Below are positions 10,716 through 21,867 of a DNA stretch of 64,000 nucleotides, piece by piece (positions within the stretch are counted from its first letter, which is position 1; the number at the start of each line of letters is the position of its first letter). Both the position numbers and the translations under genes were made by a program. The notes under the pieces are model-generated. The model saw only the letters and a list, made by a program, of their open reading frames with translations. It was not told where the DNA came from and did no database searches. The stretch is from Amoebophrya sp. A120 (taxonomy: Eukaryota > Sar > Dinophyceae > Syndiniales > Amoebophryaceae): the NCBI GenBank assembly GCA_905178155.1, contig CAJINV010000001.1, positions 9,383,865 to 9,447,864 of the forward strand, read 5' to 3'.

Positions 10716-13700
10716 ATGTCAGGCTTCGCGGACGTGCTGGAGCGCGACGATGACGCGCGGAAGGACATGATGGCGGAATTCAACCCCGGTAAGTACCGGG
10801 GGCTGATCAAGCACATTGGCATGATCAAGGACAACATCAGTGCGGACAAGGCCTTGTACGAGAAAAACGAGGAGAAGCTGAAACAGCAAATTGAAAAGCA
10901 GGAAACCGTCGCCAAGGTGGTCCAGAAGCAGCTCTCGACCCAGATCGAGATCACCAATCGCGGGTACGCTTCCCTCCTGCAGCAAATGCAGGGGAAAACT
11001 GAGGAGTGCAAAAACCTGGAAGAAAAAGTACGCCTTCTCACCTCGGAAATGGACCTGAAAGTCAGGGAAGCCGCCGTGGAACTGAAAAAACACATGGTAA
11101 TTAAGGACAGAGATACTCACATACATGGTCCTGTTTTCTGGTTGTTGTGGTCTTTTTTCCATGAAGCACATGACACTGCAAGCTCCTTGAACAGGTGCTG
11201 GATCATCGAGGTAGGTTGGTCCTTGATTCGCAAGAACTTCTACACGCAGAAGGAACCGAAGTATCAATTTAGAGGTGCCCATCGTGCCTACATCAAAACA
11301 TAACAAATCAGGTCGACAGCAAGCAGAAGATCACCGAGAAGGAGCTGGACATTAGGAATCTGCAACGCAGCGTGGAAGACTTGAAGCGCGCCATGAAGGT
11401 GACGGAACAGGAGTACGAGAAGCGCATCAAGGACGTGGAATTCGTCGTGGAAAAGAAGGAGGAGGGGCTGCAGAAGCTGATCGAGGAAAACACCGACCTG
11501 GACGCGCTGGTGGCCTCCGAGCGGGCGCGAATCACCGGCATCCAGGATGACGCGGACAAGCGCGTCTTGGAGTTTGAGGAGCGAACCAAGGTCGTGCAGT
11601 TTTCCTACAAGGAAAAGTGCGAGGAGGTGGAGAGACTGGAGAAAATCATCAAGGAGCGCGACGAGGAAATCAAGGGGATCCTGATATGCAGTGCAAAAGC
11701 ATCGTACTAGTATAAATTGCATATTTGTAATGCGGATTTCCTTTAGGGAAAAGATTTGTAATGCATAAAGGCAATTAGTACGAGTACGATACTTTTGCAC
11801 AGCATACCTGAACCGCGACGTCGATTTCGACCCCGAAAAGGACAAAAATGAAGCGCTGGCGAAGCAGAAGCAGGAGTTTGACGACCTGCTGGAGCACAAG
11901 GAAACCGGGTACCGACAGCTGATCAAGGACTTCTCGACCATGGAACAGAAGAAGACCGAGGAGCTGGAGCTGATCAAGGAAACGACGACGAAAATACGGA
12001 AGCAGCTGGAGGAGGAGATGAAGCTGACCCGGCTGGAACTGATCACCAAACAGACGCTGCTCGAGGAAAAGATAAAGGAAGGCGCGGAGGAGCGGGAATA
12101 CTGGCTCGAGAAGTACGAGAAGCTGGAAAAGATGGAGCAGGAAAACCGCGAGGGCTTCAAGCAAAAGATACGCGCCCTGGAGGAGGAGAGGGACATCGCC
12201 GTGGACGCCATGAGCAAACTCAAGGAAATCACGGACAGCGTGCAGCAGCGCGAGGCCGCTCGGAAAGAAGAAAAGTCCGGAGAAGTCGCGGCGCTCACGC
12301 ACAAAATTAGGCGGCTAGAGCAGCTGATCAAGGACGCGAACATCCAGACCGAGGAGGCTATGGGGTTCTCAAGCGTTACATTCGCAACTGTTACATGATT
12401 TGTCATGCAAAAAGACTATCACTCGGACTCTTTCCACGACCAAGGCTTCTTCGCATGACAACTTCTCGACGCGCTAAATAGCACTAGAATCCGTCCCTCC
12501 AAGTCTGTAATTAAATGTACTCGGAACAGCTTACATCTCACAAGTAGAAGTGCATTTTTGTGCACTGTTTGTGCACGTTGTGAGTATTTTCAGGTCTTCT
12601 CGAAAAAAACTGTAATGCAGAAGGCGCAAGCTTCCTCCTTTCACTTTTGGCATTCTTGCAAGACAAATTCATGTAACAGCTGAGAATGTAACGCTTAAGA
12701 GCTCCATAGAGGCGATCAAAAAGAAAGATTTGGAGATGCAAGTCTACATGGGACAAATCGCAAAACTCCAAGAGCAGATAACCGCCTGCAAGAAAAGGTA
12801 CTGATGTGCTGGTGTTTGGATTTCTTTTTCACAACAAAGATCAATTTCTATTTCATTGCTGTAGTTTCAAAGAACTCGACGCTTCTTGCCTCGACTGCTA
12901 TCTTCTGCTGGAGTGGAGCATCATTTATCGATCTTGGGCTTTACTTTTATGCATTTTCTCATCTCTAACCTCTACTTGACCAGGGAGCGCGACGTGGACT
13001 TCCTCTGGGAGGAGCGAATGCGCGAGAAGGAGATCGGGCACGAGCGGATTCTGCGTGAGCTGGAGGAATTGAAGGAGGAGTTTGTGTTTGCTGAAGAGAA
13101 GGTGGAAGCCGCCCGGCTGAAGCAGGAAGCCGCACAGAAGAAGGTCCGCCTGATTGAGGCCCAGTATGAGATCGTCATTAAGGAAAAGGACAAGGAGATC
13201 GCCAGCCTGAAAGTAGTGATCGAAGAGCTGAAGGAGGAGGTGCAGCGGGAGATCAAGAAGCAGTACGAAATCGAGGAGCTGTGGATGAAAAAGCTGAAGG
13301 AAGCGGAGGAACGCGAGCGACAGGCGTTGGAAGTGAAAGACGAGCAGATCGCGGAGTTGAAAGCTTTGCAGAAAAAGCTCGAAAAGACGATCCAGAACCG
13401 CATATCCGAAATCAACGAATTGCGCGAAGAGCTGGACGATCTGGGGCGGGAGATGGAAGAGGAAATCCAAACCCGCGACCGCATCATCGAGGGCTTGCGC
13501 GGCGAAATCACGTCACTGAAAGAAATGTACGAAGAAATGATAGCAGAACTGAGGGCACAGTACGACAAGCTGAAGAAGACCTACGATTTGGAGGTGAAAT
13601 TTGTTTTGACATGCTAGTATGCGCTGAAGCTGATTTGCTTGTTTGATTTTCCATGGCTTCAAGATATTCGACTTTTGTGTGAAACTAAAATCAAAGTGGT

Positions 13701-16343
13701 CGGGTTTCTTGCTCCTGCAACCACAACAAACTATCTGCCCCAACCCCAAATGTTCAGGTCGGCGAAGGCGGTGTCCAGGAGCAGAAGCAGAAGGCCGAGC
13801 GTTTGGAGAAGGACATGGCCGCATTGCGCGAGGTCGTGGACCAGTTGAAACAAAAAATCGTCGAGCTGAAAGCCATATCCTGTGCAAAAGTATCGTACTC
13901 GTAGTAATTGCAGTCGTGCATTACAAATCTTTTTCTTCAGGTAAATCCGCATTACAAATTCCATTTCTAATGCTGAGGAAATTTGTACTTGTACTTATTG
14001 CAATTTATACTAGTGCGATACTTTTGCAGTTCATAAGCCATTATCCGCGAGAAGGACTTGGAACAGGAAGAGCTGCAAAAGGAAACCATGGACTTGCTTT
14101 TCATCAAGGAAACGGCGTACAAAAAACTTGCTGCGGAGTGCGCGGACCTCAAGGAGGAATTGGAAAAATGGGAGTACAAGCAGAAGGAAGTGGAAGCAAA
14201 GGCCCAGAAAGACGCGTTCAAGATGAAAAAGTTCTACGACCGGCAGCTCGCTGCGAAGGATGTGATCATAAAAGAAAAGGAAGACATCATCGAGAAAAAC
14301 AAAGAATGGGTACTGACTTCTGCTGTTTTCTTTTCTGTACAAAAAACATAGTTTTTTGATCGGACAAGTAGTAGAACGTGAGGACAAGTTATTTGCTTTT
14401 GTTCTTTCTTCAATGATACCGAGTACTTAGTTCCGATGGCGACATTGATTTGTTCTGCTGTTCTCACCGTACAAAGTGAGCCGTCTGGTGTCTGCGCGCT
14501 TTGCATTTAACCACGTTAAAACGACTAAAGCTCGTCGAAATCGACCACTGGAAGAAGGAGAACGAAAAACGGCGCGACGAGTACGCCGACCTGCAGCGGG
14601 AGATGGAACGAAAGATCAGCGAGAAGGAGAAGGGTATGCAGTACCTGGTGGACGAGGTGTCCGAACTGAAGGACAAGCTGGCCAACTTAGAGCGCACCTA
14701 CGAGGAGCGAATCGCCGCGCGGGAGAAGGAGGTCCATATCAAAGTGAAAAAAGCCCCCACCCCATATCGGAAACGGAAGACGCGCGAATTTGTGACGCTG
14801 TATTTGAGTACACAAATCGACTTGTATTGCTAGAAGGCCAAGAGACGAAGCTGCGGCCTAAATTGCAGGCAATCTGTCATGCTGTTTCCCACTTCCAGTT
14901 GCCTCCTGTCATCCTGGAGCTGCAAGGCTTTCCCACGCTAGACAGCACTACAGTCCGCATCTTTTGCCTTGTACCATCACAAAGCTGATTTGTGACTACA
15001 AATCTGCATCACAGATTTCCGTTTTGATATGGGGAGGGGGCATTTTTGATTGTAATAGTCCAGCACGAGCACTTCCTGAAGGACGAGGAATACAAGAAGC
15101 TGGAGCGCGACACCCAGCAGATATCAAATGTAAAAATGTCTGGGTCTGGAAGATTTGGGGAGTTTGTCATGCACATTTTGCATGAGCCATGATGTCTGTG
15201 ATGCATGCCCTAGCATCACAGATTTTTTGAGGCCTTCTTGATCAGATACCCTCTCCGCGTAGCATGTGTTGCCTTCCCTTTGCTGCTCATGCAATACAGA
15301 TTTCTTTGGATTCCAAGCGCAGCATCACAAGTTACATTCTTCCAGACCCAGACATTTTTACAGTTGATAGCAGATGGCCCGCGACAACAACCAATTGAAA
15401 CTCGACCTAGCCGCGGCCATCGCCGACGGCCAGAGAATAGACCCGGAAAAAGTGCGCCTAGCCAAGCTCGCAGAGGACAACGCGGTCACAATCGCGGAAG
15501 GGCAGCGAGCAATAGACGTCATGGTGGTAGAGAACGAAGAACAAAGAAAACGCGCACGGGAAATGGAAGAGCAGTGCGCACGAGACGTATTATTTGAGTG
15601 GCTTGCGTGTTTCTTTGTGTTTTCTGTAAGTTTATTCTTCAAATGCGGCTACTTCGTTCTCGTAGATGCTTACGTTTACTGTAAGCCCTCGGTACATCAT
15701 GTTATCGGCACGGCAACAATGAAAACAGATCAAGCGCGCGAAGAAAGCGGAGGAGACGGAGATCAAGCGGCGCGAGCACGCGGAGCGGGAGATGAAGTTG
15801 GTGAAGGAGATGTGCGAGGAGCAAATGGTTCGCGCCGAGGAGATCTGCAAGCAGATCGAGGCCCGGTACCGCGCACTGCCGAACCCCTTCCAGGACGAGG
15901 TGGTCGAGGTCCGCGAGCGCGTCGAGCAGCAGAAGGCGGGCATCGAGAACCTGCGGCTGGAGAACGACGTGCTCGTCCGCGAGCTGCAGCAGACCAAGAA
16001 GAAATCCGAGGAGGACAAATTGGAGTTGGAAAAGAAGCTGGTCTACGCCACCACCGTCCTGAACGAGGTCTCGTCGCTCGGCGCCATCCGGGGCCTCGCC
16101 GGCATAGAGGAGGGCGCAGCTGGCGCTGACCTCGATGGCGACGGGCTCCTCGGGGACGGCAAGAAGAAATCGCCGCGGAGCCCCAAAGCGATCAAGCCAC
16201 TGCTGAAAGAGAGCTGGAGCGGGCTGAACGGGGACGACAAGAAAAAGAAGAAGGACAAAAAAACCGAAAAGAAGGTCTCCGTCATGCCCACCGTGCAGGA
16301 AGGAGAAAACGAAAGCGAGGCCAGTTCAATGAAGAAGAAGTGA
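10716..16343 (+). CDS. Long coiled-coil protein carrying five introners
   Basis: Eleven exons (10716-11096, 11312-11684, 11812-12358, 12714-12797, 12984-13593, 13758-13875, 14041-14309, 14531-14736, 15063-15121, 15375-15586, 15729-16343) sum to 3474 bp, or 1157 aa. Five introns are GT-AG and five are introners. From about residue 40 to 1040 the chain is almost entirely Glu, Lys, Arg, Leu and Gln with heptad periodicity, so a long rod-like coiled coil is expected. A short non-coil segment, YRALPNPFQDEVVEVRERV, lies near residue 1000. The C-terminal 130 residues are Gly/Asp-rich, then strongly basic (KKKKKDKKTEKK), and end SSMKKK. Length and composition suggest a cytoskeletal, basal-body or flagellar scaffold, but no specific family is recognised. 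Confidence 0.85.
11685..11806. mobile_element. Introner element F1 (family F)
   Basis: At 122 bp this is the shortest introner here. It is flanked by CCTGA at 11680-11684 and 11807-11811. The left end begins TATGCAGTGCAAAAGCATCG and goes on TACTAGTATAAATTGC; the right end is the inverted arm with CGATACTTTTGCAC and ends GCATA. Two TTTGTAATGC motifs lie inside. Excision gives EIKGIL|NRDVDF. No canonical splice register exists. Confidence 0.92.
12359..12708. mobile_element. Introner element B1 (family B)
   Basis: A 350-bp element flanked by GAGGC at 12354-12358 and 12709-12713. The left end begins TATGGGGTTCTCAAGCG, then TTACATTCGCAACTGTTACATGA; the right end is the inverted arm ending CTCCATA. 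Because the target is GAGGC, one register reads GC…AG (12357-12711), so it can splice as a GC-AG intron. Excision gives QTEEA|IKKKDL. Confidence 0.92.
13876..14035. mobile_element. Introner element F2 (family F)
   Basis: A 160-bp element flanked by AGCCA at 13871-13875 and 14036-14040. The left end begins TATCCTGTGCAAAAG followed by TATCGTACTCGTAG; the right end inverts this (GCGATACTTTTGCAG, then TTCATA). The interior has GCATTACAAAT twice. Excision gives VELKA|IIREKD. No GT-AG or GC-AG register is available. Confidence 0.9.
14737..15057. mobile_element. Introner element C2 (family C)
   Basis: A 321-bp element flanked by GTCCA at 14732-14736 and 15058-15062. The left end begins TATCAAAGTGAAAAAAG with CCCCCACCCCATATC; the right end is inverted, with GATATGGGGAGGGGGC and TTGTAATA. 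Its interior closely matches the reverse complement of the element at 18122-18441, with only about a dozen to eighteen differences by eye. Excision gives AREKEV|QHEHFL. Although the target begins GT, the matching acceptor would be TA. Confidence 0.93.
15122..15369. mobile_element. Introner element A3 (family A)
   Basis: A 248-bp element flanked by GCAGA at 15117-15121 and 15370-15374. The left end begins TATCAAATGTAAAAATG followed by the GTCTGGGTCTGGAAGA arm; the right end is its inverse, ending CAGTTGATA. It has the same orientation as A1 and A2. Only 59 bp of unique exon separate it from the preceding introner. Excision gives RDTQQ|MARDNN. The best register is AT-AG. Confidence 0.92.
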
Positions 16344-17440
16344 ACGGGGCCTTGCTGAGTCTGAGCCCTCGGTCCTTTCAACGCTTCATTTTTTTGAAGA
16401 GCTCTGCCGGAAGTTCCAGAACCAGCTCGGAGCTGGTCGAGCAGGCTTCTCGTCTTCTATGTCGTTCTTGCTTCGACAGCGCTAGTTCCATGTACTTCGC
16501 CATTTTTACTCCGTATGTACCTGTTCTCTAGTCACACCTAGTTTCTCGTCCCGCAACCCCTGTACATAATTCACGAACGCTGCGCTCGCCGTTTCCCCGC
16601 CGTGCGTTCCCCGCACCTCCAAATCTGTCCAACGAGAATAAAGGTGTCGACGAACTCACCATCCCCGGTGATACATGTTGCGAAGCGTCTGCTTGCAGCG
16701 AAAAACCTTTCCGTTTCAACTGGTTAATAACTTATGTTGCGTTTCAACGATTTCAAATTCAATAAACACTTCAATGCTCTTATGCAAGATGAAGAACCCA
16801 TCTCGAGCATACAGTTTGATTGGTGATCTTTACAAATTTTCGCGCGCGCCGCGTTGGAGTCGGAAAACAAGATGAAGGATTTAAGAGGACGAAGAGGAAA
16901 ACGCCTCTCGATTTCGGTCGTGGGGACGGAAGCCGACAATTCTTGGCAACACGAGCCAGCGAATCACTTCCAACACTGAGGTCTTTGGTTGTGTGTGATT
17001 AGACGAGCTGACAGATCCAAAAGTGTTCCTAGCAATGCGCCCTTGTGCATCGAGAAGGATCTTTCTCGGTCACTCTGCAGGGCACCTTTATGCGCTCTAG
17101 TGTATCAACATCAACTAGTGATTGAGTTCTCACACGTTTTTTTTAGTCACCAGTATTGAGAACAATAACATTTTTTTGCTGACGAGTACACGTAGAGAGA
17201 ATCAATCGAGTTGCTTGAAAAGATTGTCGTAGGTGTAATTATGACGGATTTTTTATGAGTCTAGTGTGTCGCGCAGCCACATTGCTGTGTCTGGAGCTTC
17301 GCGTATTGACATTTTGACATTTTTTGTCAGCGGTGCTATGTATTTGCTTGGAGCTTCTGAAATAAGTTTGTCCGTCGTAGCTAGAGACTTCTGAGATTGT
17401 GTCGCGAAGGGAAGAAACCCAAGTAAAAGAAAAAGAGCCG
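16344..17440. other. Intergenic, 1097 bp
   Basis: 3' flank of the coiled-coil gene and 5' flank of the next gene. Short ORFs only, none with a motif or supporting splice structure. Confidence 0.5.
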
Positions 17441-19236
17441 ATGTCTTCTTCGTCGTCCACCGCGCCATTTGGCGTGTCATCAAAGAGCACAAGCAGTGAC
17501 ACTGTCGAATTTGTGCGAAAGAAAACTTTTTCCGATCTCCTTGTGAGCAGTGGCGGTTTATCTTTCGACGAGTGGATCGGCGCTCTGGAGCATGCCGAAG
17601 AGGAGTTTCGCGCGCTGCGATTCCAGAAGAAAGTCGTTGGGAGCCTCGTACTTGCTTACTGACTTTTTTTTTGCAAAAATGAATGCGATGAATCTTCTTC
17701 ATCCATATGGCGTTTCGACCACGACGTGGAGTGCTTCGCCAGCACAGAACGAAAACAAAATGAATTTCAGGTGAACATGTGGCAATTCTGCGTTTTCCAC
17801 GCAAATCCGAAGATAACGTTTTCGCATATGGCGTTCTCAAGCGTTACATTCTCAACTGTTACATGATTCGTCATGCAAAATGACCATGAGCCGCAACGCA
17901 AGACAATCAAGCTGCTTCGCATGACAAATTATCGAAGGGCTAAACAGCATCTAAATCCGTGCCAAATTTGTGATGCAAGGCTTGGAAGCTTGCCCATGTC
18001 CCTATTGCTGTTTTTGCATGACAAATCATGTAACAGTTGAGAATGTAACATTTGAGAACCCCATATCGCAGAAGCTCCCCGAGCCTGTGGTGGACATCAT
18101 CCGGAAGTTCAACGGTCAGGTTATTACAATGAAAAATGCCCCCTCCCCATATCAAAACGGAAATCTGTGATGCAGATTTGTGGTCACAAATCAGCTTTGT
18201 GATGCTAGGAGGCAAAAGATGCGGACTGTAGTGCTGTCTAGTAGGGAAAGCCTTGTAGCTCCAGGATGACAGGAGGCAACTCGAAATGGAAAACAGCATG
18301 ACAGATTGCCTGCAATTTAGGCCGCAGCTTCGTCTCTTGGCCTTCTAGCAATACAAGTTGATTTGTGTACTCAAATACAGCATCACAAATTCGCGCATCT
18401 TTCGTTTCCGATATGGGGTGGGGGCTTTTTTCACTTTGATACAGGTGAAGTACCCCGGCGCGGAAGTTGTTTCCCGCGCGACGCTGTGTGCGTTGTCCGA
18501 CGCGCAGCGGGGCCGGGACTACAAGAAGGCTGCGGACTACCTCGTCGGTATCTGCCGGGAGGCCGCACTGACGGGCTCGGACACGGCCACCATCACGGAG
18601 GAGGCTTTTGCCCTCGCGCCAAAACTGGCGGACGGGAGCGTGCCGGGGACCCGGCAGGTGTTCGCGGTGATCGCGCGCAAGGGCTACCAGATCCTCGACG
18701 GTGCGGGGTTCGACTCGGACAACTACCGGTTCGGCTACCGCTTTCCCTACACCATCCGCTTCAATTACCACCCGGCCAAGACCGAAAACTGCGAGATGAT
18801 CGCGAGTTTTGTGGACCAGCTGGAGAACCGCGAGGGCCTGTACGCGCCCGCGATCGAGGAGGGGCAGAAGGTCAGCAAGGGCTCCTCGGAACTGCCCAAC
18901 CACTTTTTGAAGCTGCTGGGCGAGAGCTACCGCGCAACGCAGAAGGAGGTGCTGGAGTACATCGTGAAGCTGGTGGAGAAGGCCGCGCAGAACGCGGATC
19001 ACGTCTTCTTGCTGTCCGAGGAAATTTACGAGGAGGCGCCGCGTCTGGCCAATGGCAAGCGCTACCCCATGTTCGAGCACGAAATGCAGGGACTGCACCT
19101 CTCGCCCAAGGAATTCACCATGTTCAGCCGGCTGAGCAACGTGCCGGGGCTGTCGGCCTCCGCCACGCACCTGCCCGTGGGCTTCGGACTGGGACAGGAA
19201 ACCTTTCCCATTGAGATCTTCATCTGCGACGCGTGA
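17441..19236 (+). CDS. Two-repeat protein of unknown family, copy 1
   Basis: Exons 17441-17647, 17771-17826, 18071-18121 and 18447-19236 give 367 aa. The first intron is an ordinary GT-AG intron; the next two are introners. The N-terminus is Ser-rich, then carries TFSDLL…DEWIGA, also found in the neighbouring copy. The body holds two related modules of about 90-100 aa. Module 1 is centred on ITEEAFALAPKLADG and module 2 on LSEEIYEEAPRLANG; each is preceded by a helical Ala/Tyr-rich stretch and followed by a hydrophobic strand ending PYTIRF or FPIEIFI. There is no signal peptide or membrane segment. I do not recognise the family and give no function. The paralogue at 19830-21146 lacks both introners but shares the first intron's position. 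Confidence 0.82.
17827..18065. mobile_element. Introner element B2 (family B)
   Basis: A 239-bp element flanked by TCGCA at 17822-17826 and 18066-18070. The left end begins TATGGCGTTCTCAAGCG, then TTACATTCTCAACTGTTACATGA; the right end is a near-perfect inverse ending GAACCCCATA. The interior alternates GTCATGC, GCATGACAAAT, TTTGTGATGC and GCATGACAAAT. Excision gives ITFSQ|KLPEPV. No canonical register. Confidence 0.93.
18122..18441. mobile_element. Introner element C3 (family C)
   Basis: A 320-bp element flanked by CAGGT at 18117-18121 and 18442-18446. The left end begins TATTACAATGAAAAATG followed by CCCCCTCCCCATATC; the right end is inverted (GATATGGGGTGGGGGC, then TTTGATA). It is almost the reverse complement of the element at 14737-15057. 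By luck of the target CAGGT it has a canonical register: GT at 18120 and AG at 18443-18444, giving KFNGQ|VKYPGA. Confidence 0.94.
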
Positions 19237-19829
19237 GATTAGGCAAAGAAAAAAGCTTTGCAAATTCTAGTAATAGAGAAAGATGAGGATAGGCGCCTCC
19301 ACCCCAGCAATGTCTTTTTTATCATGTTCTACCGCGAACAAGCGACCACATAGCAGAGGGATGTACTAATACCTCGTACTGATCATCCACCCCAGGGCGG
19401 CTGTGCTTCTGCACAGAATCTTTTACGTGAGGAAGCGGCATATTTGTTCTATCACCCTCAGGGAGTGGGCTCTGGCGTTGTGTCAGCTGTAGCATGCTCT
19501 ACGTCGAACCCATCGCGCTCTTTGAAATCGAAGGCTAGAGTGAGAGCAAATCGATTGCCGTCATGCTTGCTGTCGCAGCCAGCGTTATCTGCTTCTGCAA
19601 GGCTTGCAAGAGCTGCTGTATTTTCTTCGGAGTTTCGATTTTGCGAGCCAAAATTATGAAAAACAAAAAGCCTTTAGTTTTACGATCTTGATCTTCGAAC
19701 TTTTAGGTTTTGCTGCAGCAGCAGCAAGTTTGTTTAAGATCAGTGGAGGTGCTACTATTGTTGCGAGATATAGATACGGAAAAATTGAACTTGAAGATAA
19801 AGGTAAGAGGACGACTTGATAAAAGAGCC
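19237..19829. other. Intergenic, 593 bp, between the two paralogues
   Basis: No supported gene. This should hold the 3' UTR of copy 1 and the upstream region of copy 2. Confidence 0.5.
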
Positions 19830-21146
19830 ATGGCATCTGCGTCGAGCGCCTCTTCGTCTTCCGCCCCAGTTGCAGCAGCAGGAAACGCTGTAGAGCCTCC
19901 GGTCTCGCAGCGTCCACCAACTTTTTCCGATTTGTTGCTGCAGGGTAAGAAGCACCACGGCAAAGGAAAGAAATACGATGAGTGGATCGGTGCGGCGAAA
20001 GAGGTCTACGAAAAGGATTTCTCAAAGCATGTAGTGGGCGCCATGGTATAGCTTTTTCTTCAACTGCTTGCTGGCATTTGGGGGCTAAGTGTAGTTTGTT
20101 ATTCAGTTTATGACAAGGAGGAGGACTGCTAGGACTGTCGCAAATATCAAAGCGTTCTTGACGCAGAACGCCGTGCTTCATCATATGTGCTTATTTCTCT
20201 CTAGGTCTAGCTCTAGAGATATCAGCAGAGAAATCCACAGTAAATGTAAGTAAACGAATCGCAGGTTGGTGCTCTTCAATTTGCCACGTACCGGAGACAT
20301 ACAGCCCCAAAGAGGTTGCCGAACGAAATAGTTGGCATCGTGCGCGAGTTTGTTGGACCCTTAGACGAGCGTTTCGTCGATTCTGGATCGAAAAAAACCT
20401 TGGAAGACATCTCTGATACTCGACGAGCCCGCGACTTGATTGCAGCAACGGAGTACTTTGTGAACCTCGCAAAAAATGCGGCGCAGGAAGGCGGGGGAAG
20501 TTTCAAAATCACACCGGAGATCCGGGACGCTGCACCAAAATGCGGAGATGGTTCCGCTGTGCCAATGCCACAGATTCTCGCACTTCTTGAGCGCAAAGAA
20601 TACGCAATAACGAACCGCCACGAAGAGATTTTCAACGCCGCTACGGAAGACCGCTTTCGTCTAAACGATGAAGCGTTTCCAATCACGATAGAATTCAACG
20701 ATCCCAACAATGACGTCTTCATATTGTACATGCGCGACCTTGCAGCCAAGTTAGAATCCTCGGGAGAGAAGCCGCTCGAGGAGGCGCGACTGATCGCCGT
20801 TTCCCATACGAGCGACTTCATGCGTGAATTCTCGATGACCCTCGGCGAAACCCAGCAGAAAGTGCTCAGCTATATCAAGGGACTAGTTATGTCTGCAATC
20901 CGCAATGGTGACAGTGAGTTTCTGCTCACAGAAGAAATCTACGACCAGGCACCTCGTCTTGGGAACGGTAAGCGATGTCCGTTCTTCCGGCGGGATGCCC
21001 GGGCTCTGAGTTTGACTCTCGACCACTACCCGGTGCATTGGATGATCACTTTGCTGAATGACACAAGAGGTTTCCATGTGCGGCCAGGGCGCAATGCCGA
21101 CGGCTTCGATGATTTTCCAGTTCGGATCGTGCTAGTGGATGCTTGA
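19830..21146 (+). CDS. Two-repeat protein of unknown family, copy 2
   Basis: Two exons, 19830-20045 and 20265-21146, give 365 aa, almost the length of the upstream copy (367 aa). The same marks are present: TFSDLL…YDEWIGA near residue 35-60, VVGAM at the first splice site, RLPNEIVGIVREFVG aligning with KLPEPVVDIIRKFNG, then module 1 around ITPEIRDAAPKCGDG and module 2 around LTEEIYDQAPRLGNGKRCP, ending PVRIVLVDA. The single intron is GT-AG and falls at the same place as intron 1 of the other copy. The two proteins have diverged considerably, so the duplication is not recent. The function is unknown. Confidence 0.85.
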
Positions 21147-21867
21147 AGCTACAGCTACTGAGCCTGTACTTAACAGGTGTGCAACCTTTGGGATTTGTAA
21201 AATCAGTTTCTGTTTATATTGGATGATCACGCAAATATGAAGGCAACGCGCAGTAGCGAGCTCACCCGGACGCGCATCCGATGTAGTCTTTAAGTGGCCT
21301 CTTTTGTAACGAAAGAGAATGTTAAATCGATATCGCGCATCGATATCACGACGTAGCCTCATAATCATGTTCATTTCATGGTGATCATCGGTTGCATCGA
21401 TCTGTGTGAATGACAAACCTGGAGGACTGAGCTCATAACGTTCTGGTTGGTTCACGTGCAGTTTCAAGCTCTGAGCAAAAAAAAAAAATCTAATCTGTTC
21501 TTGATTTGTTGATGCCACAGTTGTGATAATTCCGTACCTGTAGAAGTGGTTTTCAGTTTGGTTCATGATTTTTCAACGGATGTCTATACGTCCTAAGTTG
21601 TAGTTTTGTTTCTTGTTGTAGTTCTATGCCATATCTGTAAACTAAGAAAGGATTTCCAGGTAAACAAGTTCAAGTCTCGTGACCTCTAGGCTTTGCGGTT
21701 GCGGAGCACTCTACCACCTCCTTTACATCGTGCAATCTTCGGCATAAGTTCTATGTGTAGAACCATTCTCGGCCACGTGCGTTACTGCCGCATCTCATCT
21801 TCCTGCACATGAACCTCCAAAAATTATTAACCTTGTTTGTTACCGGATAAAATAAAAAACATAAATC
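21147..21867. other. Intergenic, 721 bp, with a degenerate tRNA-like stretch
   Basis: No protein gene is supported. On the - strand, about 21655-21740 contains GGTGGTAGAGTGCTCC, resembling a tRNA D arm and A box. At tRNA-like spacing it is followed by AGGTC and a 5-bp stem (ACGAG/CTTGT) closing a 7-nt loop. The anticodon stem does not pair and the B box is badly altered, so this is at best a decayed tRNA. Confidence 0.3.

Noticed and set aside
11288-12406. 372-aa open frame on the - strand
   Set aside because: Antisense to the coiled-coil exons; Ser/Leu/Phe-rich composition is what the reverse of Glu/Lys-rich codons gives. No domain motif.
14737-15057. C2 as a normal GT-AG intron starting at its GTCCA target
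   Set aside because: If the donor is that GT, the matching acceptor that keeps the frame ends in TA. The AG a little further on would delete coding bases.
18238-19263. 341-aa open frame on the - strand
   Set aside because: Antisense shadow of the two-repeat gene and introner C3. The + strand frame is confirmed by its paralogue.
21655-21740. Functional tRNA gene
   Set aside because: The D-arm and T-arm-like parts are there, but the anticodon stem does not pair and the B box is badly altered; reported only as a possible relic.
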